DNA from: Flavobacteriales bacterium UBA3364
GTDB lineage: Bacteria > Bacteroidota > Bacteroidia > Flavobacteriales_F > PHOS-HE28
Direction of reading: 5' to 3'
Assembly: GCA_002360495.1 (NCBI GenBank)
Contig: DEQO01000001.1
Coordinates: 1-16,861 of the forward strand
Length of the DNA: 16,861 nt
Below, one piece after another: positions 6,178 through 16,861 of this stretch; within the stretch, counting starts at the first letter, position 1; the number at the start of each line of letters is the position of its first letter. The position numbers and the translations under genes were made by a program. The notes beneath the pieces were generated by a model. That model had not been told where the DNA came from, searched no databases, and saw nothing but the letters and a program-made list of their open reading frames with translations.

Positions 6178-9100
6178 ATGCGCCACCTTACCCTGCCGCT
6201 GCTCCTCAGTATTTCGGGTTCCGTATCTGCCCAATTCGGACCGCATCATTTCGTCTTTGAAAGTGATGTCCGTTACCCAACAGCCATTGCAACGGGCGAC
6301 TTGGATGCCGATGGTGACCTGGACATCGCAGTTTACTCGCCAGGAAGTTCCAGTGCCAGCAGTGAATACGTGTGGTGGGCCAACGATGGTAGTGGGGTCT
6401 TCGGTGAAAAGCAGGTGATGTATAGCGGCTACCTCGGCAACGACTTGAAGCTGCGCGATCTGGACACGGATGGAGACGCCGACGTGATCATAGGCACCAC
6501 ATGGTACCGCAACGACGGGACCGGGGTGATCACCCTTGTCGGGAACTACCTCCCCGCCAATACGAGTGGCAGCCAACTCTTCGCGGACCTGGATGGCGAT
6601 GGGGATATTGATGATGTCGGTCGTACGGCGACCAATGCAGTGCTCCTCTTGAACAACGGTTCCGGGATATTCTCCATCGGCCCAACCGTAGGCCCCACGG
6701 GCGCGAGCACATCGATCGCGGCATCACTTGGCGACCTTGACGGCGATAGCGACATGGATTTGATGATCGGTGGGAACAACGCCCAGGTAGGCTGGTACGC
6801 CTACGCCGGTGGAACGAACTATGGGGCACAACAGAGCATCGACCTCTTCGCTTCGCCGGCCGTCCCCGTTTGTGGTGATATGGATGGCGATGGCGATGCG
6901 GATATCATGGCCTTGGGTGCCGCGCCAGGGATGCGTTGGTTCGAGAACGACGGCGCAGGGAATTTCGCGGTGATCGATACCATCAATACCTCCACTACCA
7001 CGCCACAGGTGGTGGCCGACCTCGATGGCGATGGTGATCTGGACTACAGCATGGATACAGGTACTTCCTGCAATGTGCAGATCGCCCGGAACGATGGGGG
7101 CGGACTTTGGCCTACCGTATCGGTGGAGGCCTTCGGGGCGTATTCCTTGCAAGGGACCAAGTATGGCGTGGGCGATCTGGACGGGGATGGCGATCCGGAC
7201 CTCACCTTCTGTCATGGTCAAGGGGTGGTCGGCTGGTTCGCTACGCAGGACGATCATACATGGAGCCCTCGCAAGCGCGTGAGCCGCACGATCAGCTATT
7301 GCCAGGATGTGGTGGCAGTGGATGTGGATGGCGATGAGGACAACGACCTCGCGGCGGCGTCCTACTATGCGGATATGGTCACGCTTTACCGGAACAATGG
7401 TGATGGGACCTTCCTGGAACAGGAGATCCTCGCGGAGAACTTCGATGGGGCCAATGACATGGAAGCCTTCGATGTGGACTACGATGGCGATATGGACCTG
7501 GTCGCTTCGAGCGGGGGGAAGGCGGTGCTGTTCCGGAACAATGGCGATGGGTCGGCCTGGTCCCAGCAAGTGATCTCCGGTGCGGGTGGCGCACTTTCGA
7601 TCGCGGACCTGAACGCCGACAACCACACGGACCTGATCTGCGGGGCGAAGTGGTACAGCAACGATGGCGACGGGGTGTTCACCGAGGAAGCGACACTTAC
7701 CGTAGGCACCCGGAACAAAGTGGGTGATGTGAACAGCGATGGTATCATGGATATCGTCTACGTGGTGAACGCGGGAGGTATCACTGCACAGATCAACGAT
7801 GGTGATGGGAACTTCACGGCCGTCAATAGTCCGAGCGTCGCATACATCGGGGATATCGCCCTCGCCGATCTGGACGGTGACAACGACCTGGATATCGCTA
7901 CTACCGCATATGCACCGCCCATGCTTTGGTACAGGAACGATGGGGACGGGAACTTCACCCCGGAGACACTGTTGGTATCACCGCCTGTTGGTGGACGTGC
8001 CATCACGTGCGCCGATCTGGACGGCGACGGCGACCAGGACATCCTGTGGGCCCGCAGCGAAGGCTACACGCACCAGAGCTACTTCCTCATGAACCAAGGC
8101 GGCGGTGTCTTCGGGATCAACGCTTACATCGACCCTTCGGCGGAAGTAACGGCGCGGATGGTGTTGGCCGATGTGAACGGCGATGAGGTTCCGGACCTGA
8201 TCAACGCACGGTTCCATTCCCTGTCGTGGATGGAGAACCTCTTCTTCGACGTGTACAGGTTGCGCGGTTCGGTGTACTACGACTTCGATCAAGATGCCAC
8301 GCTCGACAACGACGAGTTGAAAGTTCCCTACCAACTCGTGCGTAGCGATGCAGAGCAGACGTTGGTCTGGACGAACTCCGTTGGCAACTATGATCTACCG
8401 GCCTTGGAGGGGACATGGGATGTTTGGGCCACCGTGCCGTCCATCTATGCCTTCTCCACCGATCCGGATACGCTCACGGCAACATTGACCGCGGCGCAGC
8501 CGATCGCCAGCAACCTCGACTTCGGATTGGTTCCGGCCGTGCAGAACGAGTCGAACTTCCTCTCGTTCACAACGAGCGACTTCTTCCGTTGCAATACGGA
8601 GATCGGCGTCTGGCTGCACTTGCGCAATACCGGCACCGTGATCCCGGAGGATATCGTGATCGACCTGGAGATCCACCCCGACCTTGCGATCAACTTCACG
8701 AGCACTCCGCCGGACAGCATTGTTGGTGACCACTACTACTGGAGCTGCGACAGCCTTGGTTGGTTCCAGGAAGTGGCGATCTACATGGGTGTACAGGTGG
8801 GTCCGGTAGGATCGGGTTCATCCATGACCGCGACCATCACCTCGCCTGATATCGCCGAGCCGGTCGTGCAGGCCATCGGCGGGTGGGTCACTTGCGCCTT
8901 CGACCCGAACGACAAACTCGTAACCCCGCAAGGTTATGGCACCGCTGGCGCGGTGGACATCGATACGGACTGGCTCACCTACACGATCCGCTTCCAGAAT
9001 ACAGGTACCGATACGGCCATGAGCGTGGTACTGACGGACCATCTGGACACGGACCTGGATCCCGAAAGCATGCAGGTGCTCGGAGCCTCGCATCCGCTTA

Positions 9101-9801
9101 CGCAGATCATGGTGGAAACCGATCAGCGGGCGATGTTCCGTTTCGACAACATCATGTTGCCGGACAGCGGGGCCGACCAACTGGCGAGCAACGGCTTCGT
9201 GAAATACCGGGTCAAGACCCGCGCGAACCGGCCGAACTTGACACCCATCAGCAACCAAGCGGCCATCTACTTCGACTTCAATGTCCCGGTGCTGACGAAT
9301 ACGGTATTGAACACCTTGGTGGATTGCGACCTGCACGTTGCCGAGATCAGCGAGCCTGATGCGACGCATCTCGAAGCGACCGAAGGTGCCAGCTACCAAT
9401 GGTTCCTGAACAACGACCCCTTGGCCAACGCTACAAGCCCCGGCTACACGGCCTTGGTGAGCGGCTTTTACACTGTTCGGGTCACCACCATATACGGCTG
9501 CGAAGACCTGAGCGATCCTTACCAGGTGGTCATGACCGGGGTCCAGGGTACCGGGACAATGGAGATCGGGTTGATGCCCAATCCCTTCAGTGATCGTGCG
9601 ACATTGATCAGCAACGAACGCCTGACCGCCGACCACCGCATTGAACTGGTGGACCTCACTGGAAAGGTGGTCCGGACGCTCCAGGGCAATGGTGGCAACC
9701 AGTTGATCATCCCACGCAATGGCATGACCGCAGGGATCTACATGGTCCGGATCATCGGGGAGGCGGGGACCCTTGCGGTGCGACGGCTGATGGTGGAATA
9801 G
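6178..9801 (+). CDS. secreted T9SS cargo with 14 VCBS/FG-GAP repeats (paralogue 1)
   Basis: A 1,207-residue exported protein. The start at 6178 gives a Sec signal (1-18, ending SVSA before QFGP); a TTG at 6067 in the same frame lies in the terminator and is rejected. Residues 41-675 hold 14 calcium-type loops, such as DLDADGDLD and DLDGDGDPD, mostly separated by W-Y/F-x-N-D-G-x-G-x-F stretches; this is the VCBS/FG-GAP pattern of integrin-like propellers. After it come an SdrD-B-like domain (about 694-780), a further beta-rich segment, a DPNDK domain (C906, AFDPNDKLV, to about 1050, ending FDFNVPVLTNTVLNTLVDC), an Ig-like segment with YQWFLNN (about 1062-1118) and a T9SS type A sorting domain (about 1128-1207, MPNPFSDRAT to RRLMVE). 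It would cross the outer membrane by T9SS and stay on the surface or be released. Ligand unknown. It is followed 94 bases later by an MBOAT gene. Confidence 0.92.
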   Translation: MRHLTLPLLLSISGSVSAQFGPHHFVFESDVRYPTAIATGDLDADGDLDIAVYSPGSSSASSEYVWWANDGSGVFGEKQVMYSGYLGNDLKLRDLDTDGDADVIIGTTWYRNDGTGVITLVGNYLPANTSGSQLFADLDGDGDIDDVGRTATNAVLLLNNGSGIFSIGPTVGPTGASTSIAASLGDLDGDSDMDLMIGGNNAQVGWYAYAGGTNYGAQQSIDLFASPAVPVCGDMDGDGDADIMALGAAPGMRWFENDGAGNFAVIDTINTSTTTPQVVADLDGDGDLDYSMDTGTSCNVQIARNDGGGLWPTVSVEAFGAYSLQGTKYGVGDLDGDGDPDLTFCHGQGVVGWFATQDDHTWSPRKRVSRTISYCQDVVAVDVDGDEDNDLAAASYYADMVTLYRNNGDGTFLEQEILAENFDGANDMEAFDVDYDGDMDLVASSGGKAVLFRNNGDGSAWSQQVISGAGGALSIADLNADNHTDLICGAKWYSNDGDGVFTEEATLTVGTRNKVGDVNSDGIMDIVYVVNAGGITAQINDGDGNFTAVNSPSVAYIGDIALADLDGDNDLDIATTAYAPPMLWYRNDGDGNFTPETLLVSPPVGGRAITCADLDGDGDQDILWARSEGYTHQSYFLMNQGGGVFGINAYIDPSAEVTARMVLADVNGDEVPDLINARFHSLSWMENLFFDVYRLRGSVYYDFDQDATLDNDELKVPYQLVRSDAEQTLVWTNSVGNYDLPALEGTWDVWATVPSIYAFSTDPDTLTATLTAAQPIASNLDFGLVPAVQNESNFLSFTTSDFFRCNTEIGVWLHLRNTGTVIPEDIVIDLEIHPDLAINFTSTPPDSIVGDHYYWSCDSLGWFQEVAIYMGVQVGPVGSGSSMTATITSPDIAEPVVQAIGGWVTCAFDPNDKLVTPQGYGTAGAVDIDTDWLTYTIRFQNTGTDTAMSVVLTDHLDTDLDPESMQVLGASHPLTQIMVETDQRAMFRFDNIMLPDSGADQLASNGFVKYRVKTRANRPNLTPISNQAAIYFDFNVPVLTNTVLNTLVDCDLHVAEISEPDATHLEATEGASYQWFLNNDPLANATSPGYTALVSGFYTVRVTTIYGCEDLSDPYQVVMTGVQGTGTMEIGLMPNPFSDRATLISNERLTADHRIELVDLTGKVVRTLQGNGGNQLIIPRNGMTAGIYMVRIIGEAGTLAVRRLMVE
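6298..8202 (+). repeat. 14-unit VCBS/FG-GAP loop array in paralogue 1
   Basis: Fourteen loops of the form D-x-D/N-x-D-x-x-x-D recur roughly every 40-60 residues. In order they begin DLDADGD, DLDTDGD, DLDGDGD, DLDGDSD, DMDGDGD, DLDGDGD, DLDGDGD, DVDGDED, DVDYDGD, DLNADNH, DVNSDGI, DLDGDND, DLDGDGD and DVNGDEV. At DNA level the recurring core is GAYCTGGAYGGCGATGG-like. Fourteen units would fit two seven-bladed propellers. Confidence 0.85.
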
Positions 9802-9895
9802 CGCTTTGCACGACACCCGGTGCGTAACCCACCACTGGTCGTAGGCGTTCAAGTGGGCCGATGTGGCGTTATTTCGCCACCGTTCGGCGTAGGCC
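9802..9895. other. short intergenic region before the MBOAT gene with a small hairpin
   Basis: This 94-base gap holds a 6-base inverted repeat, GTGGCG (9863-9868) and CGCCAC (9875-9880), around the loop TTATTT, ending 15 bases before the MBOAT start. No TAnnTTTG box or convincing terminator is seen. The hairpin may be structural or chance. Confidence 0.35.
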
Positions 9896-11305
9896 ATGCT
9901 CTTCAACAGCGTCCCCTTCCTCCTTCTCCTCCTGCCGACCCTGTTGCTCTACTACCTGCCGTTCATGCAACGTTTGCAGTTGCACGTGATCGTGGTGAGC
10001 AGTTTCATTTTCTACGCATACAACGATCCGGCGCTACTGACCTTGTTGCTGGTCTCCATCAGCATCAACATCGCCTCGAGCTACGCGATCGTCTTCGGCC
10101 CACAGCAGCACCGTAAGCTCTATGCCACGTTGGGTGTGGTGGCGAACCTCGGCATCCTCATCTTCTTCAAGTACAGTCCGTTGCTGGGCCGTTCCTTTTT
10201 CCCGGAGGGTTCCAGCCTGGGCCAGTTCCTCGTAGGTATACCACTACCGGTCGGGATCAGCTTCTTCACCTTCCAAGGGATAAGCCTCGTGGTGGAGGCT
10301 TACCGTGGGAAGGAGGTGCAGGAGTATGAGTCCATCGTGGTGCGTGGCCTTGCACGCCATGCCTTGCGTATCGCGGCGTTCAAGGCCTTCTTCCCGCAAT
10401 TGGTAGCGGGCCCTGTGGTGAAGGCGCATGAATTCCTGCCGCAGGTGCGCGTCAAGCGTTTCCGCGAAATTCCATGGGACAGTGCGTTCGCGGCCTTGGT
10501 CGTGGGCTACTTCCTGAAGATGGTGGTCGCGGACAACATGAAGGACCAGACGTTCTGGATCACCTTCCCGTACTTCCAGGACATGCACAGCCTCACGCTG
10601 GTGGTGCTTCTCTTCGGTTACTCCATGCAGATCTTCGCCGACTTCGCCGGGTATTCGCTCATCGCCATCGGTCTCGCGCAACTTTTCGGCTACCTGTTCC
10701 CGGAAAACTTCAATTTCCCGTACATCTCAACGTCCTTCGCCGAGTTCTGGCGGCGCTGGCACATCTCGCTTTCCACCTTCCTTCGGGAATACCTGTACAT
10801 ACCGTTGGGGGGCAATCGAAAAGGAGGGTTCCACACCTACAAGAACCTGATGTTGACCATGGTGCTCGGTGGCCTGTGGCACGGTGCCGCCTGGAGCTAT
10901 GCCGTATGGGGCTTCTTCCACGGCCTCGTGCTGGTGATCGAGAGGCTCATGAAGGACTGGGGTTGGTCCACCCGCATCCGTCTCCCGAAAGCGCTGCAAA
11001 TGCTGTTCATCTTCAGCAGCGTCACGCTGGCCTGGCTGCTGTTCAAACTGCCGGACTTCGACCACGTGATCGCCTACATGAAGGCCATATTCACCAACAC
11101 CGGAGTGGCCGGGATGCAGCCGCTGATCCTCTTCTTCGTGCTGCTCTTCTCTGTCCCCGTGATCGCCTACCACCTGTTCTATCTGTGGACCAGGAGCCCG
11201 CGCCCGGTCATGGCGCGGATCAAGCCGGTCATTTACGGGATCATGCTGTTCCTGATCCTGGTCAACTCGGGCGGTGGTGCTTCCTTCATCTACTTCCAAT
11301 TCTGA
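9896..11305 (+). CDS. MBOAT-family O-acyltransferase, AlgI-like
   Basis: A 469-residue polytopic membrane protein of the MBOAT family, closest in pattern to AlgI and DltB, which pass acyl groups across the inner membrane for O-acylation of exported polymers. Family features are LPVGISFFTFQGIS (117-130), FFPQLVAGPVVKAHEFLPQ (165-183), FAEFWRRWHISLSTFLREYL (281-300), YIPLGGNRKG (301-310) and VLGGLWHGAAW (323-333). His289 and His329 are the two conserved histidines, the second being the usual catalytic one. About ten hydrophobic segments are visible, and the length matches AlgI-like proteins (about 470-520). The next gene begins 7 bases after its stop and encodes an SGNH-like partner, a standard pairing. 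The acceptor glycan cannot be read from the sequence, as no alginate or polysaccharide synthesis genes are nearby. Confidence 0.93.
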   Translation: MLFNSVPFLLLLLPTLLLYYLPFMQRLQLHVIVVSSFIFYAYNDPALLTLLLVSISINIASSYAIVFGPQQHRKLYATLGVVANLGILIFFKYSPLLGRSFFPEGSSLGQFLVGIPLPVGISFFTFQGISLVVEAYRGKEVQEYESIVVRGLARHALRIAAFKAFFPQLVAGPVVKAHEFLPQVRVKRFREIPWDSAFAALVVGYFLKMVVADNMKDQTFWITFPYFQDMHSLTLVVLLFGYSMQIFADFAGYSLIAIGLAQLFGYLFPENFNFPYISTSFAEFWRRWHISLSTFLREYLYIPLGGNRKGGFHTYKNLMLTMVLGGLWHGAAWSYAVWGFFHGLVLVIERLMKDWGWSTRIRLPKALQMLFIFSSVTLAWLLFKLPDFDHVIAYMKAIFTNTGVAGMQPLILFFVLLFSVPVIAYHLFYLWTRSPRPVMARIKPVIYGIMLFLILVNSGGGASFIYFQF

Positions 11306-11312
11306 GGCGTCG

Positions 11313-12149
11313 ATGATCCGTCGTTCGCTTCTCATCTTCGCTGTCCTGGTGCTGGGTTACATGGCCTTCATCAAGTGGGGCGGGGTGGATTGGGATACCA
11401 CACAGCACCAATCCAACGGCAATCGGATCAAGGCGGAACAGTTCGTCTTCGGGGAAGACCTCCCCGGCTCCTCGGTGATCGTCGGCTCCTCGCTGTCCTT
11501 CCGCATCGAATTGGACAGTCTGCCTGAGGGCACGAGCAATCTCGGATTCGGTGGTTTGAGCGTGTACGACGGTCTCGAATTGATAGCACGTTCCGGCCGG
11601 AAACCGACGCGCGTGGTCATCGAAACGAACATGTTGTTCAAGGAGCCCGATCGTGCCTTCCTGGACGCCGTTTTCCAGCCCGGTCTTTATGAACTTCGCC
11701 GGGCAACACCCATCCTGCGGGAGGAGAACCAGCCCAGCGGCGTACTCTTCGGATGGTTGAAGGAAAAAGCCAGGGTCGCGACCGGCACCGTGAAAGGCTC
11801 CGCGGATTCCCTGGCCGTGAGCAACACGCTCCTGGCTACGAACCGCGCGATCTTCAAGGTCGTACCTGCCGACTCCGTGCAGGAACGGTACATGACCGCG
11901 TTGTCGGATGGTGTAAGAACGCTGGAGTCGCGCGGGATCGAAGTGGTCTTTCTGGAAGTCCCCATTTCCGACGAATTGATGCAGAGCGAGCTGGCCTCCC
12001 GTTGCCGATCGCTCGTGGCTGAGCGGTTCCCGCACCATCGGTTCCTGCGCGTGCCTCAAGGATCGCATTGGTTGACCACCGATGGCCTGCACCTGGAGTG
12101 GCACTCGGCCCAGCGCTTCAGCGGCTGGCTTGCCTCTGCGCTACGGTAA
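11313..12149 (+). CDS. membrane-anchored SGNH-hydrolase-like protein, probable MBOAT partner
   Basis: A 278-residue protein with one N-terminal membrane helix (about 4-20) and the rest predicted periplasmic. The pattern is that of an SGNH/GDSL fold: VGSSLS (57-62) replaces the GDSL block with Ser60 as the probable nucleophile, NLGFGGLSVYDGLELI (76-91) gives the block II glycine, VVIETN (101-106) offers the block III Asn, and TTDGLHLEWHSAQRF (255-269) gives the Asp257/His260 pair of block V. Similar proteins (AlgJ, AlgX, DltD types) receive an acyl group from an MBOAT protein and place it on a glycan. Start at 11313 is chosen as the Met just before the helix; the frame itself opens at 11274, inside the MBOAT gene. 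Spacing of 7 bases implies coupling with the MBOAT gene. The catalytic roles are inferred from motif position. Confidence 0.75.
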   Translation: MIRRSLLIFAVLVLGYMAFIKWGGVDWDTTQHQSNGNRIKAEQFVFGEDLPGSSVIVGSSLSFRIELDSLPEGTSNLGFGGLSVYDGLELIARSGRKPTRVVIETNMLFKEPDRAFLDAVFQPGLYELRRATPILREENQPSGVLFGWLKEKARVATGTVKGSADSLAVSNTLLATNRAIFKVVPADSVQERYMTALSDGVRTLESRGIEVVFLEVPISDELMQSELASRCRSLVAERFPHHRFLRVPQGSHWLTTDGLHLEWHSAQRFSGWLASALR

Positions 12150-12368
12150 GGCGAACGAGGGACGCAAGGGTCGGTCTTCCTTGTCACGCGCCGTACATCA
12201 TGAAAATGCCCGGGCGTCCGATGAATGCCCTGAAGGACCGTCCCGAGACACGCCGGGATGGGAAGGGCGATGCGGTGAAGGAGCGCTTCGGGAGGAGAGC
12301 GGAAGACCCATCTGTGCGATCTTGCACTCCCAAGCCGACCGTTCCCGTCCCTAACGCATTCCCATACG
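12150..12368. other. intergenic region before paralogue 2
   Basis: This 219-base gap has no supported gene. It contains only small inverted repeats such as TCCCG (12241-12245) and CGGGA (12254-12258). No TAnnTTTG box or strong terminator is seen, so whether paralogue 2 has its own promoter is unclear. Confidence 0.5.
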
Positions 12369-16100
<3,732 letters not shown>

Positions 16101-16115
16101 AGAGGCTGCTTCGGC

Positions 16116-16123
16116 TATCTTTG
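16116..16123 (+). promoter_or_regulatory. Bacteroidota -7 box (TATCTTTG) for ileS
   Basis: TATCTTTG fits TAnnTTTG exactly and is followed by CGGCCC. It lies 18 bases before the ileS ATG and 15 bases after the stop of paralogue 2, giving a short leader of about 10-14 bases. The -33 region would fall inside the end of the upstream gene, where no TTTG match is clear. Confidence 0.6.
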
Positions 16124-16141
16124 CGGCCCTTCAACCCCGCG

Positions 16142-16861
16142 ATGGACAAGCGTTTCCCGCAGTATGACGAACTCGACCTGCCCAAGGTCGCCGAGGAGGT
16201 CTTGAAGCAATGGGAGGCCGAGGACACCTTCGGCCAGAGCCTGGAGCTGCGCAAGGACGCGCCGCCCTTCGTGTTCTACGAAGGCCCGCCCAGCGCCAAC
16301 GGATTGCCCGGCATCCACCACGTGATGGCGCGCGCCATCAAGGACATCTTCTGCCGCTACCAGACACAGAAGGGCCACCGCGTGGATCGCAAGGCCGGAT
16401 GGGACACGCACGGCCTGCCGATCGAGCTCGGCGTGGAGAAGGAGCTCGGCATCACCAAGGAGGACATCGGCAGGAAGATCACGATCGAGGAGTACAACGC
16501 CGCGTGCAAGAAGGCCGTGATGCGCTACACCGATGTGTGGAACGACATGACGAGGCGCATCGGCTTCTGGCTCGATCTGGAGAAGCCCTACGTCACCTAC
16601 CACACCAAGTACATTGAGAGCGTCTGGCACCTGCTGAAGAAGCTCTACGATGAGGACCTGCTCTACAAGGGCTACACGATCCAGCCGTACTCACCGGCCG
16701 CGGGCACGGGCCTTTCCTCGCACGAGCTGAACCAGCCCGGCACCTACAAGCCGGTGAAGGACACCAGCGCTGTCGCGCTCTTCAAGGTGAAGCCCGATCA
16801 CGCGAGCGAGTTCCTGTTCAAGGATGCCTTCGGCGATGTGTTCATCATGGCATGGACCACC
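16142..16861 (+). CDS. ileS: isoleucyl-tRNA synthetase, N-terminal part (runs off window)
   Basis: The first 240 residues of a class I isoleucyl-tRNA synthetase, which charges tRNA-Ile in the cytoplasm. The start at 16142 gives MDKRFPQYDELDLPKVAEEV. The active-site region VFYEGPPSANGLPGIHHVMA contains the HIGH-type element as GIHHV, the form seen in Bacteroidota IleS. KAGWDTHGLPIELGVEKELG, which follows, is a hallmark of the IleS/ValS/LeuS group. Later, TRRIGFWLDLEKPYVTYH and LLYKGYTIQPYSPAAGTGLS fit IleS. The frame is open to the window end. It is preceded by a TAnnTTTG box and is probably transcribed separately from the secreted protein gene upstream. Confidence 0.95.
   Translation, partial: MDKRFPQYDELDLPKVAEEVLKQWEAEDTFGQSLELRKDAPPFVFYEGPPSANGLPGIHHVMARAIKDIFCRYQTQKGHRVDRKAGWDTHGLPIELGVEKELGITKEDIGRKITIEEYNAACKKAVMRYTDVWNDMTRRIGFWLDLEKPYVTYHTKYIESVWHLLKKLYDEDLLYKGYTIQPYSPAAGTGLSSHELNQPGTYKPVKDTSAVALFKVKPDHASEFLFKDAFGDVFIMAWTT

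Noticed and set aside
5362..6576. A 404-codon open frame on the minus strand across the yceI gene and the terminator
   Set aside because: It covers the antisense of a secure YceI gene, a strong terminator and the start of a secreted protein. No domain is recognisable.
6298..8202. The regularly repeated DNA could suggest a CRISPR or satellite array
   Set aside because: The repeats are imperfect, in frame, and explained by D-x-D-G-D-x-D protein loops; there are no conserved direct repeats with unique spacers.
8818..9906. A 362-codon minus-strand frame opposite the end of paralogue 1
   Set aside because: It mirrors the DPNDK and T9SS domains, which are unmistakable on the + strand; its own translation has no recognisable motif.
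12241..12258. Small inverted repeat TCCCG and CGGGA before paralogue 2 as a terminator
   Set aside because: The stem is only 5 bases and no T-run follows, so it is not a convincing terminator.

Overview
The window reads as a chromosomal segment of a fairly GC-rich member of the Bacteroidota, probably Flavobacteriales-like. Four things point there: the gene order exbB-exbD-exbD-tonB followed by a small membrane protein and a PstS-like lipoprotein; two large secreted proteins ending in type IX secretion (T9SS) sorting domains; promoter-like TAnnTTTG boxes; and the Bacteroidota form of the IleS signature.

Left part (1-4154). Bases 2 to about 178 encode the N-terminal part of a CoA-transferase subunit A on the + strand. 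Its homology stops abruptly. Within a few bases the antisense strand becomes the C-terminal part of a PstS-like lipoprotein, which also lacks its normal end. From there a minus-strand operon runs, in transcription order, exbB (4154), exbD1, exbD2, tonB, a two-helix membrane protein and the PstS-like lipoprotein. It would power TonB-dependent transport across the outer membrane. A TAnnTTTG box and a 5'-terminal hairpin lie upstream of exbB, and another hairpin lies between exbB and exbD1.

Middle (4155-6100). A divergent intergenic region leads on the + strand to a pirin-family protein with an N-terminal export signal, then a cytoplasmic YceI-family protein, closed by a strong rho-independent terminator.

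Right part (6178-16100). Two paralogous secreted proteins of about 1,200 residues flank a two-gene module. Each has a signal peptide, exactly 14 calcium-loop (VCBS/FG-GAP) repeats, an SdrD-B-like domain, a DPNDK domain, an Ig-like domain and a T9SS sorting domain. The module between them is an AlgI-like MBOAT acyltransferase and a membrane-anchored SGNH-type protein separated by 7 bases, a typical pair for O-acylating a cell-surface glycan. All four genes are on the + strand. This is the most interesting locus in the window: secreted propeller proteins next to a surface acylation module. Any functional link is inference. The window ends inside ileS (from 16142), which has its own TAnnTTTG box.

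No tRNA, rRNA, CRISPR array or insertion sequence was recognised.
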